This document shows positions 1-12,339 of a stretch of 64,000 nucleotides of DNA, piece after piece. Origin of the DNA: Symsagittifera roscoffensis. Its lineage: Eukaryota; Xenacoelomorpha; Acoela; Convolutidae. The notes below the pieces were generated by a model. The model saw nothing but the letters and a program-made list of their open reading frames with translations, was not told the origin of the DNA and made no database searches. The stretch spans positions 58,203,896 to 58,267,895 of the forward strand of contig NC_087068.1 of NCBI RefSeq assembly GCF_963678635.1, written 5' to 3'. The translations under genes were made by a program, and so were the position numbers. Numbering within the stretch: the first letter of the stretch is position 1; the number at the start of each line of letters is the position of its first letter.

Positions 1-1262
1 GAAGTCTGATTTTTGCAGGAGCTCGAACAGTGGGATTAGCCCTATTCCGTACATAGCCTTTGCGGGTTGATCATCTTGCGTAGTGCCTTTGGTAGAATCA
101 AAACCGTGTTGTGGACATATAAATTTGAGGTATATATGAGTTAGCCAGCACATGTTGTTAACCAGCAAGAACTCTGGTGAGCGAATTGAAGGCTTTTTCT
201 GCAACAATCAGTAGCATGGCGTCCGTTTCCGTTTTCTCAAACTCATTTCTCAAGCTCTGGATAGCATATCCAATTCCCCATTTCTGGCCTAACAGAGTGA
301 CATTATCTCTTGTGTTTTCTGCCTCATTTGGTGGGAACCAATTCGGTTCACTTGTGCCATGAGATACAAACCGTGTTACAACTTAAATGCTCTTACCAAA
401 ATCCCCCCAATCTAGAAATAAGAACGGCCCCAAGGTCAGGTCTCGAAATACCTAATACACGCGAACGCCGTTAAAAAGAGGGTCTAAACCTTAAGTATAC
501 CGTTACTTTTTTTGGAGAGTGGACATTTGATCCATTTCAGATATATCAACCTAAAAACTCGCTCTAACCCAACATAATTACATAAAACATGCTCAAGAAG
601 TTTCAATTGGGTACTGAGATACCAACATAATCTCTAGAATTGAATAACTGAAACTGGTAAAGCAACTCTAGCATTGATTTAGGGTAATTAAATCTAAATC
701 AAGGAGTTTTAAATAAATAAGTGTGAACTCAAGAATATGTTTTTCTTCCTGGACTATTGGGCAGCTTCAGCTATCCACTTTTCCACTCAAGTATCACTCT
801 GGTCCAATTGATCGTCTTCTCTTTCCGTCTTCCGTAACTCTTGATTTTCTATCGGGAACAAGATAGCTTTACTCGTGCTTAATTATTTTTTTTAAAATTG
901 CGAATAGCAATTTTACTCTCGTGTTTTTCTGGCAACTTTTCCGCGATTATCACTCGAATCATCTGATTGCTTTTTCTCATATTTTCAGTTGTCGCTAGAA
1001 ACTTGAGAATGATAGGCTCAATTCGAAACTTTGAAAAATTACCTTTCTCCCCAAAATCAAGATTAAACGTTCAGCTCAAGGTGAAACTGGCACAGACATA
1101 AACTCATCTGGTCTCGAGCATAACTAAAACTCAAAGCAACGGAAGGAAGACCTTGCACGCCGTGTAGAAAGCAATTTGAACTGTTTTACAGAAGCTGTAC
1201 CGCCAGGAGTCTCCTGCTGAATTTCAAAAAGTCTCTGTGCTCATGACAAAAATGTTTTGTGC

Positions 1263-1718
1263 TTCTACTGCAGCAGGAAAGTTACAAATAGATCAAAAGG
1301 GGTTGAATGCGAGAGATGACAAAACTGGTACTATCTCGTATTCGGTAAAAAATCCTATGATGTTAACGCATCAATAATTGAGATAGTCTGGTGTTGTTAA
1401 AGCTGCTGTCGCGCTAAGAACAATGAAAAGGACACTCCCCAGGTACAAATGTTGCGCAGGTGTGTGGATGACATTGTTAGAACAGTTAAAAGTGAGCCAA
1501 CTTGGTTTCTCGATGTCGCCAATTCTCTTCATCCAAATCTTCAGTTCACTCTTGAGGAAACCAATTCGAAGGGGAATTTGACCTTCTTTGATTTGATTGT
1601 AATCTTGTCAAAGGATACGGGGGTAACCTGCAGTTGGTATCAAAAACCAACAGATACTGTGGCTACATTGAATTCTAGGAGCGTTTTTGATAATCAAACA
1701 ACGATAACCGTTTGCTGA
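1263..1718 (+). pseudogene. Penelope-like RT, copy a (PHD finger + CVDD), unit 1
   Basis: Fragment of a Penelope-like reverse transcriptase. The frame reads a Cys-rich finger (CFYCSRKV, then VECER) followed about 45 residues on by the catalytic block RRCVDDIVRTV (1,452-1,484; normally YVDD, here C for Y) and by FFDLIVILSKDTG and WYQKPTDT, which match the region after the active site in PLE and other RTs. It stops at TTITVC just before the second copy begins. Stops inside the finger (TGA about 1,317, TAA about 1,398) show that it is dead. Seen: motifs and stops. Known: YxDD binds catalytic metal. Inferred: PLE origin. Confidence 0.8.
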
Positions 1719-1954
1719 GCAGAAGGTTCGATCACAGTTAAGAAATTTTTTGCTTTTTTGTTTCAAATTAGTAGCTCTTTTTTGTGTGGTTTTTTATTAT
1801 ACAAGTTTAAGAAGGCGTAGAAATTTTCAAAAGTTAATAATATTTATTAAACATTTTCGAAAGAAGCAAATGAAATTGCTAAAGGGAAGCAATTGAAATT
1901 GTCTTACAGATTCTGTACAACCAGAATTCTCTTCCTGAAACTCAAAGAGGAAAA

Positions 1955-2750
1955 ATGAGAACGCTTTCAAATATAGAGGTCAGCAAGGTCTTTTTCAAGT
2001 GTAATGGTTCCTGGTATATTCAATTTGATCGACTAGCAATGGGCAGTTCCCTCTCTGTTATTCTTATAAACCTATGGCTGAAAGAGTAAAGTTTGCTTTA
2101 AAACTGAAAATACCGACAGGAACGAGGATACAGCCAGTAGGTGATAAGAACGGTTTGTGTTCAAGTTGCTGCAGGAAAGTAACAAATAGATCAGATAAGG
2201 TTCAATGCGAGAGATGCCGATACTGGTACCATCTTTTAATTGGAAAAAACTCTATGATATTAACGCATCAAGAATTGAAATAGTCTGGTATTCTAAAAGC
2301 TGCTACCGCGCTAAGAACGTTGAGACGGTCACACCACGGGTGAAATTCTTCCGCATTTACATGGAGGACATTATTAGAACAGTTAAAGGTGAGCCAACTT
2401 GTTTTCTCGTTGCCGACCAATTTTTTCATCCAAATCTTCAGTTCATTCTAGAGGAAATCATTTAAAAATGGAATTTGACCTTCCTTTGGTTAAACATAAA
2501 AATTTCGAAGGATAACGGGTTAACCTGCAGTTAGTAAAAGAAGTAGATGCTGGGACTATCTTGAGTTATAGGAGCTGCGCTTCAACTCAGTACAAGCGCA
2601 GTGTTATCCAAGGCACTGTACATAGAGTACCTAGGAGTACATCCAACTGGGAGCAATTTTATAAGGCTATGGAAAGTAATAGGGTCCAATGGTTGACGAA
2701 TCAGTACCGTAAATATTGGTATTGGCTGCACATGTGACAACAGACACCCT
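1955..2750 (+). pseudogene. Penelope-like RT, copy b (AMGS, PHD finger, IYMED), unit 1
   Basis: Second, less truncated RT copy in the same unit. Order: FFKCNGSWYIQFD and LAMGSSLSVIL (the PLE motif with AMGS, about 2,035), about 20 residues later a PHD-like finger (LCSSCCRK, VQCERCRYWYH), then FFRIYMEDIIRTVKGEP at about 2,352, where the active site YVDD has become YMED. The frame then meets TAA at 2,463. Further downstream RT thumb-like sequence is visible but broken. Reading needs a frame change near 2,075. Copies in units 2, 3 and at 61 kb share IYMED, so inactivation preceded amplification. Confidence 0.8.
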
Positions 2751-2840
2751 GCTTAAAATTATCAAAGGCAAGCGCAAGCGAGTGGAAAGTAAGAGGAGTT
2801 CTGCAACTCAATCACCAAAGGATGTGAAGACCAATGCTTA

Positions 2841-3300
2841 TTGTGCAATTTAGAATTAACCAAAGCCAATATCTTACGAAGTTTAACTAAAGTTCAAGTA
2901 GTTTTCACCGCAAGAAAACCAGAATCATGTTTAGCATTGCTGCAATTAGCATTATCTAATGATTTCAAGTCAAGAGCGGCTTATAAACTGTCATGTAGTG
3001 TACATTCATCCACATATGTCGGACAAACTGTTTGTTATTTGACCACTAGAATTGATGACCACGAGAAAGCAGACTCGCCGGTAGGCCTCCACAACAACAA
3101 GGCAGGTATGAGAGAAAAAACGTAGATGTAATGTGGAAATTATAGTTAGGTCAAACAATTAAACTGAAGTATTAACACTAGAAACAACACATATCAGGAA
3201 TCAGAAGCAAAAATGAGAACACGCTTGATGATTTTAGAAGCAGGGAGCTCACAAAAAAAATTTACCTGCCTTATTTTGAGTTTACCACCGGGTACCTTCG
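2841..3300 (+). pseudogene. GIY-YIG endonuclease domain of Penelope-like element, unit 1
   Basis: An open stretch of 94 residues contains KLSCSVHSSTYVGQTVC then LTTRIDDHEKADSPVGLH. This is the GIY-YIG core pattern (Cys pair, TYVGQT for the YIG half, Arg, then a D/E-H). PLEs of the Penelope/Neptune/Poseidon type carry such a nuclease after the RT; it nicks target DNA for priming. The C-terminal part with the catalytic Glu is scrambled after a stop at 3,123. Same frame and same stop in units 2 and 3. Confidence 0.75.
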
Positions 3301-3618
3301 CGTTCCAACTCTTGTTCTAAGCCTTTAATTAGACCGTTCCAGGCTCTAGTTAGTCTAATGTAACTAGACCGACGATATCGATTGCTTAGTTACTGTAAAG
3401 AAGCCCCCTTTTTACAATTTCCAACCACCAACCTCAATCTTAACTAGCCCCCCGTCTAACCTCCTCCCTATCTAGCCACCCAACTTAAACTGACAAACAC
3501 CATAAGTTTTATGGGTGCTAAATATCTCGAGTGAAAGTCCGTAGAACCTGTTTCCAAGCTCTGCTCAAACAAAAGCGTTTCCTCAAAACAGTGGGGACTC
3601 CCTTATTCACTTTTACAC

Positions 3619-3900
3619 TTATCTCCTAAAGTATAAAGTGGATTTTAACGATACCCGTTTGACCAAACAGAAAACCTTTGTGATCCCTTCTAACTTCTGT
3701 ACTGCTCTGGTCACGCTGCTGGTAGTATCTACCCAGTCGCGTGTCCTGCTTCCCGTCCTGAGAAACAGTTGGCCACTTGCCGCCTGGTCACCTGTTCCAG
3801 TCAAGTCTCCCACTGGTCCACTGAGGTTGCAAGGCTATCTGAAAACCCTTTGAACGCCCCGAATTCGGGCATCTATTCAACGTTGCTGATTTGATTGGGC
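3619..3900. other. Conserved repeat segment with doubtful open frames
   Basis: Both strands are open here for 60-85 codons, and the same block returns at 8,707, 9,373 and 14,238. The + frame reads MDFNDTRLTKQKTFVIPS. A codon position change (gtataaagtgg versus gtataaaatgg) alters or removes the start codon, and a one-base difference at 3,748 changes the frame in unit 1. I see no known domain and treat it as a noncoding or decayed part of the composite repeat. It could be the remnant of an ORF upstream of the minus-strand RT. Confidence 0.4.
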
Positions 3901-4258
3901 ATGCTATTTTAATTAATATAAAGAATTGATCCACCTAATCTGGAAATCAAATCCACCGTCCTTTTTGATTTTTTAAAACTTTTTTTGTTCCCATTTCTCA
4001 TCTTTTTAGTTTTTTGTTTCGCTTTTTGTCTTTTGCTCGTTTTTTTACTCTATTGCCCCTCTTTACTCGGTTAGCTAAGCCTCATTTCGGAAAACGCACC
4101 GGGAAATTTTCTCAAGTTTTCTTAAAAAGCTATCACGTTACGACCAGAAGGTGGACACGCTCCCGTTGAACCGCACCATCGGTACTCTAGAATGGGCATG
4201 TATTTCGGAACTGCGTCAAATAGGCTCGATCCCGTAGTCTTGAGGTCGTAAAAACACT

Positions 4259-4293
4259 CAGGAGCGCCATAAAAACACTATGTAACAGTCGCC
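4259..4293 (-). other. LTR/PBS-junction-like scrap, unit 1
   Basis: Reads caggagcgccataaaaac followed by tatgtaaca and tcgcc. The 21.9 kb LTR element has the same string at its PBS/5' LTR junction (38,836-38,870: caggagcgccataaaaac, tatgtaaca, ttcgcc). Homologous scraps lie at 9,995-10,029 and 14,863-14,897, and a more diverged inverted one near 62,700-62,740. Inference: the composite repeat includes a piece of a related LTR element. Confidence 0.55.
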
Positions 4294-4455
4294 TACTTAT
4301 CTAAAGTCACATATGAGGCAAAGAGAAGTAGGCCCTATAACCATTGGCTCAAGAATCAGTGACACTATCTCTTGTGTTTTCTACCTCTTGCAGTCGGAGC
4401 CATGTCGGTTCACTTGCGACATGAGACTACAAACCGGGTTACAGCTTAAAAGCTA

Positions 4456-5278
4456 CTACCAAAATAAACCCACTCTAGAAATAAGAACGCCCATGGTCAG
4501 GTCTCGGAAAGTCCATACAAAATTTATGGAAAAGTCCGTGTTACAGAGGAGGTCTAATCCTCCCATTCTTAGTGGTAAGGTAAAAAGGCTGTAATCTTCA
4601 TCGTTTTCTTGGTTTTTACCAGTAATTCCAAGAAGTAACTGCTGTCTTACGTTTTTCTCATTTTCGCCCATTTTCCGAAATACTTTGGGAGTTGTTGAGA
4701 TTAGGGCGCTTTTTTCTTAGCTCCTTTAGTGTAGCAGGAGTACGCATTTTGTGGTGATGCTTTCGCTATTTAAGAGGGTTTTTTTGTTAGGGTATTTTTC
4801 CTTTTCAACTTCGCTTTACTTGATTTTTTTGCACGCTGATAGTGTTCCAATAACAGATTCAAGGACTCTACAACCATCTACCATTGTAAAATTTGTGACT
4901 TCGAATATCTTTTTGGCTCTTTCCCGATGGTTTTTCATTATTATGAGGTGACACTTGGAAGGCTTCACACTGTAGCGGAAAGCTTTCCGTGCACATCCAG
5001 GTTGTCGACTAATGTACGGAGACTCATAAGACCATCTGCAGTTTTCCATCATGAGGGAACAATTTTTCGGTGAAGTCTGATTTTTGCAGGAGCTCGAACA
5101 GTGGGATTAGCCCTATTCCGTACATAGCCTTTGCGAGTTGATCATCTTGCGTAGTGCCTTTGGTAGAATCAAAACCGTGTTGTGGACATATAATTTTGAG
5201 GTATATATGAGTTAGCCAGCACATGTTGTTAACCAGCAAGAACTCTGGTGAGCGAATTGAAGGCTTTTTCTGCAACAA
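4456..5278 (-). pseudogene. Second reverse transcriptase family (minus strand), units 1/2
   Basis: Read right to left in three broken frames: GTTQDDQLAKAMYGIGLIP at about 5,160 (the RT block usually written GTxQGDPLA-MY), a degenerate active-site region (LFPHDGKL where YADD is expected), KPSKCHLIIMK and VDGCRVLESVIGT, then EKNVRQQLLLGITGK and LFTLPLRMGGLDLL at about 4,550. This order is that of a non-LTR-like RT followed by a thumb. Sequence breaks off at 4,504 against unrelated repeat. Copies: 16,680-17,420 (-) and 58.3-59.5 kb (+). Family name not known to me. Confidence 0.65.
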
Positions 5279-6331
5279 TCAGTAGCATGGCGTCCGTTTC
5301 CGTTTTCTCAAACTCATTTCTCAAGCTCTGGATAGCATATCCAATTCCCCATTTCTGGCCTAACAGAGTGACATTATCTCTTGTGTTTTCTGCCTCATGC
5401 GGTGGGAACCAATTCGGTTCACGTGTGCATGAGATACAAACCGTGTTACAACTTAAACGCTCTTACTAAAATCCCCCCAATCTAGAAATAAGAACGGCCC
5501 CAAGGTCAGGTCTCGAAATACCTATTACACGCGAGCGCCGTTAAAAAGAGGGTCTAAACCTTAAGTATACCGTTACTTTTTTTGGACAGTGGACATTTGA
5601 TCCATTTCAGATATATCAACCTAAAAACTCGCTCTAACCCAACATAATTACATAAAACACACTCAAGAAGTTTCAATTGGGTACTGAGATACCAACATAA
5701 TCTCTAGAATTGAATAACTGAAACTGGTAAAGCAACTCTAGCATTGATTTACGGTAATTAAATCTAAATCAAGGAGTTTTAAATAAATAAGTTTGAACTC
5801 AAGAATATGTTTTTCTTCCTGGACTATTGGGCAGCTTCAGCTATCCACCTTTCCACTCAAGTATCACTCTGGTCCAATTGATCGTCTTCTCTTTCAGTCT
5901 TCCGTAACTCGTGATTTTCTATCGGGAACAAGATAGCTGTACCCGTGCTTGATTATTTTGGTAAAATTGCGAATAGCAATTTTACTCTCGTGTTTTTCTG
6001 GCAACTTTTCCGCGATTATCACTCGAATCATCTGATCGCTTTTTCTCATATTTTCAGTTGTCGCTAGAAACTTGAGAATGATAGGCTCAATTCGAAACAT
6101 TGAAAAATTACCTTTCTCCCCAAAATCGAGATTAAACGTTCAGCTCAAGGTGAAACTGGCAGAGACATAAACTCATCTGGTCTCGAGCATAACTAAAACT
6201 CAAAGCAACGGAAGGAAGACCTTGCACGCCGTGTAGAAAGCAATTTGAACTGTTTTACAGAAGCTGTACCGCCAGTAGTCTCCTGCTGAATTTCAAAAAG
6301 TCTCTGTGCTCATGACAAAAATGTTTTGTGC

Positions 6332-6787
6332 TTCTACTGCAGCAGGAAAGTTACAAATAGATCAAAAGGGGTTGAATGCGAGAGATGACAAAACTGGTAC
6401 TATCTCGTATTCGGTAAAAAATCCTATGATGTTAACGCATCAATAATTGAGATAGTCTGGTGTTGTTAAGGCTGCTGTCGCGCTAAGAACAATGAAAAGG
6501 ACACTCCCCAGGTACAAATGTTGCGCAGGTATGTGAATGACATTGTTAGAACAGTTAAAAGTGAGCCAACTTGGTTTCTCGATGTCGCCAATTCTCTTCA
6601 TCCATATCTTCAGTTCACTCTTGAGGAAACCAATTCGAAGGGGAATTTGACCTTCTTTGATTTGACTGTAATCTTGTCAAAGGATACGGGGGTAACCTGC
6701 AGTTGGTATCAAAAACCAACAGATACTGTGGCTACATTGAATTATAGGAGCGTTTTTGATAATCAAACAACGATAACCGTTTGCTGA
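6332..6787 (+). pseudogene. Penelope-like RT, copy a, unit 2
   Basis: Same structure as the unit 1 copy: decayed PHD finger, then RRYVNDIVRTV (YVND, the first catalytic Asp replaced by Asn) and FFDLTVILSKDTG, ending at TTITVC. The TGA and TAA within the finger are shared with unit 1. The active-site change differs from unit 1 (CVDD) and unit 3 (YVDD), so the copies have drifted separately since duplication. Confidence 0.8.
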
Positions 6788-7023
6788 GCAGAAGGTTCGA
6801 TCACAGTTAAGAAATTTTTTGCTTTTTCGTTTCAAAAAAGTAGCTCTTTTTTGTGTGGTTTTTTATTTTACAAGTTTAAGAAGGCGTAGAAATTTTCAAA
6901 ACTTAATAATATTTATTAAACATTTTCGAAAGAAGCAAAAGAAATTGCTAAAAGGAAGCAATTGAAATTGTCTTACAGATTCTGTACAACCAGAATTCTC
7001 TTCCTGAAACTCACAGAGGAAAA

Positions 7024-7535
7024 ATGAGAACGCTTTCAAATATAGAGGTCAGCAAGGTCTTTTTCAAGTGTAATGGTTCCTGGTAAATTCAATTTGATCG
7101 ACTAGCAATGGGCAGTTCCCTCTCTGTTATTCTTATAAACCTATGGCTGAAAGAGTACGAGTTTGCTTTAAAACTGAAAATACCGGCAGGAATGAGGATA
7201 CAGCCAGTAGGTGATAAGAACGGTTTGTGTTCAAGTTGCTGCAGGAAAGTAACAAATAGATCAAATAAGGTTCAATGCGAGAGATGCCGATACTGGTACC
7301 ATCTTTTAATTGGAAAAAACTCTATGATATTAACGCATCAAGAATTGAAATAGTCTGGTATTCTAAAAGCTGCTACCGCGCTAAGAACGTTGAGACGGTC
7401 ACACCACGGGTGAAATTCTTCCGCATTTACATGGAGGACATTATTAGAACAGTTAAAGGTGAGCCAACTTGTTTTCTCGTTCCCGACAAATTTTTTCATC
7501 CAAATCTTCAGTTCATTCTAGAGGAAATCAATTAA
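7024..7535 (+). pseudogene. Penelope-like RT, copy b, unit 2
   Basis: LAMGSSLSVILINLWLKEYE, then FALKLKIPAG, the PHD finger (LCSSCCRK, VQCERCRYWYH) and, one frame over, IYMEDIIRTVKGEP. In this copy the AMGS block and the finger are in one continuous frame (7,108-7,353). This is the clearest evidence that the finger is built into the RT. A TAA at 7,087 (gtaaattc) precedes it. Confidence 0.8.
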
Positions 7536-7910
7536 AAATGGAATTTGACCTTCCTTTGGTTGAACATAAAAATTTCGAAGGATAACGGGTTAACCTGCAG
7601 TTGGTATAAGAAGTAGATGCTGGGACTATCTTGAGTTTTAGGAGCTGCGCTTCAACTCAGTACAAGCGCAGTGTTATCCAAGGCACTGTACATAGAGTAC
7701 CTAGGAGTACATCCAACTGGGAGCAATTTTATAAGGCTATGGAAAGTAATAGGGTCCAATGGTTGACGAATCAGTACCGTAAATATTGGTATTGGCTGCA
7801 CATGTGACAACAGACACCCTGCTTAAAATTATCAAAGGCAAGCGCAAGCGAGTGGACAGTAAGAGGAGTTCTGCAACTCAATCACCAAAAGATGTGAAGA
7901 CCAATGCTTA

Positions 7911-8370
7911 TTGTGCAATTTAGAATTAACCAAAGCCAATATCTTACGAAGTTTAACTAACGTTCAAGTAGTTTTCACCGCAAGAAAACCAGAATCATGT
8001 TTAGCATTGCTGCAATTAGCATTATCTAATGATTTCAAGTCAAGAGCGGCTTATAAACTGTCATGTAGTGTACATTCATCCACATATGTCGGACAAACTG
8101 TTTGTTATTTGACCACTAGAATTGATGACCACGAGAAAGCAGACTCGCCGGTAGGCCTCCACAACAACAAGGCAGGTATGAGAGAAAAAACGTAGATGTA
8201 ATGTGGAAATTATAGTTAGGTCAAACAATTAAACTGAAGTATTAACACTAGAAACAACACATATCAGGAATCAGAAGCAAAAATGAGAACACGCTCGATG
8301 ATTTTAGAAGCAGGGAGCTCACAAAAAAAATTTACCTGCCTTATTTTGAGTTTACCACCGGGTAACTTTG
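7911..8370 (+). pseudogene. GIY-YIG domain of Penelope-like element, unit 2
   Basis: Same 94-residue open stretch as unit 1, with STYVGQTVCYLTTRIDDHE. It differs in one residue near the start (TNVQ for TKVQ) and shares the terminating TAG at 8,193-8,195. The part carrying the catalytic Glu is out of frame. Confidence 0.75.
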
Positions 8371-8460
8371 CGTTCCAACTCTTGTTCTGAGCCTTTAATT
8401 AGACCGTTCCAGGCTCTAGTTAGCCTAATGTAACTAGACCGACGATATCGATTGCTTAAT

Positions 8461-9535
8461 TACTGTAAAGAAGCCCCCTTTTTACAATTTCAAACCACCA
8501 ACCTCAATCTTAACTAGCCCCCCGTCTAACCTCCTCCCTATCTAGCCACCCAGCTTAAACTGAAAAACACCATAAGTTTTATGGGTGCTAAATATCTCGA
8601 GTGAAAGTCCGTAGAACCTGTTTCCAAGCTCTACTCAAACAAAAGTGTTTCCTCAAAACAGTGGGGACTCCCTTATTCACTTTTACACTTATCTCCTAAA
8701 GTATAAAATGGATTTTAACGATACCCGTTTGACCAAACAGAAAACCTTTGTGATCCCTTCTAACTTCTGTACTGCTCTGGTCACGCTGCTGGTAGTATCT
8801 ACCCAGTCGCGTGTCCCTGCTTCCCGTCCTGAGAAACAGTTGGCCACTTGCCGCCTGGTCACCTGTTGGGAAATTTGCATATACGTTTTTTAGAACCCCA
8901 CAGTATGATATTTGGCTTTGAATAAATTTGATTCCAATGCTCTTCTATATGCCATTATGACTGTTATAGTCCTACGTGTACTATATCAAACCGGGTTATT
9001 TATGTTGCAGTTGCAATAAGGCATAATTTATTCATATATAAGCTGATAAATCGAGGTGGAATGAGCAATGAAACCCTTCGTGACAAAAACGACGGATTTG
9101 AAAAGTAACTACTCGATTGCTTAGTTACTGTAAAGAAGCCCCCTTTTTACAATTTCCAACCACCAACCTCAATCTTAACTAGCCCCCCGTCTAACCTCCT
9201 CCCTATCTAGCCACCCAACTTAAACTGAAAAACACCATAAGTTTTATGGGTGCTAAATATCTCGAGTGAAAGTCCGTAGAAACTGTTTCCGAGCTCTACT
9301 CAAACAAAAGCGTTTCCTCAAAACAGTGGGGACTCCCTTATTCACTTTTACACTTATCTCCTAAAATATAAAGTGGATTTTAACGATACCCGTTTGACCA
9401 AACAGAAAACCTTTGTAATCCCTTCTAACTTCTGTACTGCTCTGGTCACGCTGCTGGTAGTATCTACCCAGTCGCGTGTCCCTGCTTCCCGTCCTGAGAA
9501 ACAGTTGGCCACTTGCCGCCTGGTCACCTGTTCCA
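8461..9535. repeat. Local duplication with a unique 0.25 kb spacer, unit 2
   Basis: The block gcttagttactgtaaag through gttggccacttgccgcc occurs at about 8,450-8,868 and again at about 9,116-9,535. Between them, 8,869-9,115 is sequence seen nowhere else in the window, AT-rich, no gene. Units 1 and 3 have the block once. The spacer may be an insertion that was duplicated around, or the block was copied in by recombination. Confidence 0.75.
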
Positions 9536-10639
9536 GTCAAGTCTCCCACTGGTCCACTGAGGTTGCAAGGCTATCTGAAAACCCTTTGAACGCCCCGAAT
9601 TCGGGCATCTATTCAACGTTGCTGATTTGATTGGGCATGCTATTTTAATTAATATAAAGAATTGATCCACCTAATCTGGAAATCAAATCCACCGTCCTTT
9701 TTGATTTTTTAAATCATTTGTTATTCCTATTTCTCATCTTTTTAGTTTTTTGTTTCGCTTTTTGTCTTTTGCTCGTTTTTTTACTCTATTGCCCCTCTTT
9801 ACTCGGTTAGCTAAGCCTCATTTCGGAAAACGCACCGGGAAATTTTCTCAAATTTTCTTAAAAAGCTATCACGTTACGACCAGAAGGTGGACACGCTCCC
9901 GTTGAACCGCACCACCGGTACTCTAGAATGGGCATGTATTTCGGAACTGCGTCAAATAGGCTCGATCCCGTAGTCTTGAGGTCGTAAAAATACTCAGGAG
10001 CGCCATAAAAACACTATGTAACAGTCGCCTACTTATCTAAAGTCACATATGAGGCAAAGAGAAGTAGGCCCTACAACCATTGGCTCAAGAATCAGTGACA
10101 CTATCTCTTGTGTTTTCTACCTCTTGCAGTCGGAGCCATGTCGGTTCACTTGCGACATGAGACTACAAACCGGGTTACAGCTTAAAAGCTACTACCAAAA
10201 TAAACCCACTCTAGAAATAAGAACGCCCATGGTCAGGTCTCGAAATACCTAAAACGCGCAAACGCCATTAAAAAAAGGTCGAAATCCAAGATTTAACGTC
10301 AGTTTTTATTGCACAGTGGACCTTTGATCCATTTCAAATAGTTCAATCTAAAAACTCGCCCTAATGCAACATAATCACATAAAACACACTCAACAAACTT
10401 TAATTGGGTACTCACATACCGACGCGACCTCTAGAAATAAATAATGAAAAAAGCTAAAGCAAATCTAGAATTGACTTAGGGTAATTAAGTCTAACTCAAG
10501 GAGTTTTATATAAATAAATTTGAGCTCAAGAATAGGTTTCTTGCTGGACTATTGGGCAGCTTCAGCTGTCCACCTTTCCACTCAAGTATCAATCTGGTCC
10601 AATTGACTGTCTTCTCTATCCGTCTTCCGTTCTTCTATA

Positions 10640-11053
10640 TCGCCTAATTCTCTGAGAGTTTCCGGAAGTTTTTTGTAGAGCCCGGTAGTGCCCTCCATTA
10701 CACGCAAAAATTAATAGAATTAGTTCCACCTTCATAGTTTTATGTTACTATTCTAATGTTTTGACACTTTAATGATATTAATGGGCGTCAAATACAGTTT
10801 TAGGGCAAGATTTAGCACAGGGATTTGAAAAGTATTTAAATTGAAAAATTTTCGGCTGAATCAGCCCCCAGAGTCCAGTAGCCTTGATGTCAAGTCGAGC
10901 GTCAACTTCGGTAGTGGTTGATTTGTTTTGAAGTTTTTCGCCTTCCATTTTTGTCCAAGAAAGTCGCAAAGGTACCACGAATTTCATTATGTGTATCCAC
11001 CTTTGAGGCAGTGTAGAGAATGAGTCAGTGTAAGCGGTTGTCCACATGGACAT
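10640..11053 (-). pseudogene. C-terminal domain of the second RT family
   Basis: Minus strand, 91-codon frame from 11,053: a former Cys/His finger (HS and C positions around SFSTLPQRW, frame disturbed), then DARLDIKATGLWG and a following FKYFSNPCAKSCPKT. Copies at 16.0-16.46 kb (-) and 58.95-59.22 kb (+, ARFDIKAIGLWG then FFDVKVLNPHARS) show the consensus D-x-K, then F-D-V-x-V. That spacing resembles a PD-(D/E)XK nuclease core, but this is only a guess. Cut off from its RT by array rearrangement. Confidence 0.5.
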
Positions 11054-11883
11054 GTATAGGGAACGTTTGGTGTTTTTTTATTGGTAGCACGCTAGGCCAG
11101 TTCGATGCTACTTTTTATGATGCTAAAACTTTTGTTTTTTTTTCTGATGATTAATTTTCTATAATTTTAGCCTTTTTTGAAGAGTGTGATATTCTATCAC
11201 TCAAATTTGATGTTTCTATTTATCAGAGTTTGTTCCATTTTAGATTTTCTGGATCACCTTTTTGTAACGGATCACAAATTTCTCGGGAAAGTCCATACAA
11301 AATTTATGGAAAAGTCTAACTCAAGGAGTTTTATATAAATAAATTTGAGCTCAAGAATAGGTTTCTCTTCCTGGACTATTGGGCAGCTTCAGCTATCCAC
11401 CTTTCCACTCAAGTATCACTCTGGTCCAATTGATCGTCTTCTCTTTCCGTCTTCCGTAACTCTTGATTTTCTATCGGGAACAAGATAGCTTTACTCGTGC
11501 TTAATTATTTTGGTAAAATTGCGAATAGCAATTTTACTCTCGTGTTTTTCTGGCAACTTTTCCGCGATTATCACTCGAATCATCTGATTGCTTTTTCTCA
11601 TATTTTCAGTTGTCGCTAGAAACTTGAGAATGATAGGCTCAATTCGAAACTTTGAAAAATTACCTTTCTCCCCAAAATCAAGATTAAACGTTCAGCTCAA
11701 GGTGAAACTGGCACAGACATAAACTCATCTGGTCTCGAGCATAACTAAAACTCAAAGCAACGGAAGGAAGACGTTGCACGCCGTGTAGAAAGCAATTTGA
11801 ACTGTTTTACAGAAGCTGTACCGCCAGGAGTCTCCTGCTGAATTTCAAAAAGTCTCTGTGCTCATGACAAAAATGTTTTGTGC

Positions 11884-12339
11884 TTCTACTGCAGCAGGAA
11901 AGTTACAAATAGATCAAAAGGGGTTGAATGCGAGAGATGACAAAACTGGTACTATCTCGTATTCGGTAAGAAATCCTATGATGTTAACGCATCAATAATT
12001 GAGATAGTCTGGTGTTGTTAAAGCTGCTGTCGCGCTAAGAACAATGAAAAGGACACTCCCCAGGTACAAATGTTGCGCAGGTATGTGGATGACATTGTTA
12101 GAACAGTTAAAAGTGAGCCAACTTGGTTTCTCGATGTCGCCAATTCTCTTCATCCATATCTTCAGTTCACTCTTGAGGAAACCAATTCGAAGGGGAATTT
12201 GAACTTCTTTGATTTGATTGTAATCTTGTCAAAGGATACGGGGGTAACCTGCAGTTGGTATCAAAAACCAACAGATACTGTGGCTACATTGAATTATAGG
12301 AGCGTTTTTGATAATCAAACAACGATAACCGTTTGCTGA
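11884..12339 (+). pseudogene. Penelope-like RT, copy a, unit 3
   Basis: Decayed PHD finger followed by RRYVDDIVRTV, the only copy in the array with an intact YVDD box (12,091-12,102). The rest matches units 1 and 2 (NFFDLIVILSKDTG, WYQKPTDT). The finger still contains the shared TGA and TAA. Confidence 0.8.

Larger units (their letters stand above)
1..5071. repeat. Composite tandem repeat, unit 1
   Basis: First of a head-to-tail series with a period of about 5,071 bp: the sequence opening the window (gaagtctgatttttgcagg) returns at 5,072. Content in order: flank with the 3' end of the minus-strand reverse transcriptase, 0.7 kb without a gene, PLE RT copy a (1.24-1.72 kb), PLE RT copy b (1.95-2.75 kb), GIY-YIG (2.8-3.3 kb), a segment around 3.6-3.9 kb with an open frame of doubtful coding value, an LTR/PBS-like scrap at 4.26 kb, and the minus-strand RT (4.46-5.28 kb, running into unit 2). 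Units 1 and 2 differ by only a few percent by eye. Confidence 0.9.
5072..10250. repeat. Composite tandem repeat, unit 2
   Basis: Second unit, in phase with unit 1 from 5,072 up to about 10,227. It carries one extra internal duplication (8,461-9,535). At about 10,230 it does not continue into the minus-strand RT as unit 1 does, but jumps back to sequence equivalent to 500-850. The array has therefore recombined internally. The coding lesions are shared with unit 1. Confidence 0.85.

Noticed and set aside
3638-3853. Conserved + strand gene MDFNDTRL... in each unit
   Set aside because: Frame is open on both strands, start codon and frame differ between copies, and no domain is visible; kept only as repeat content.
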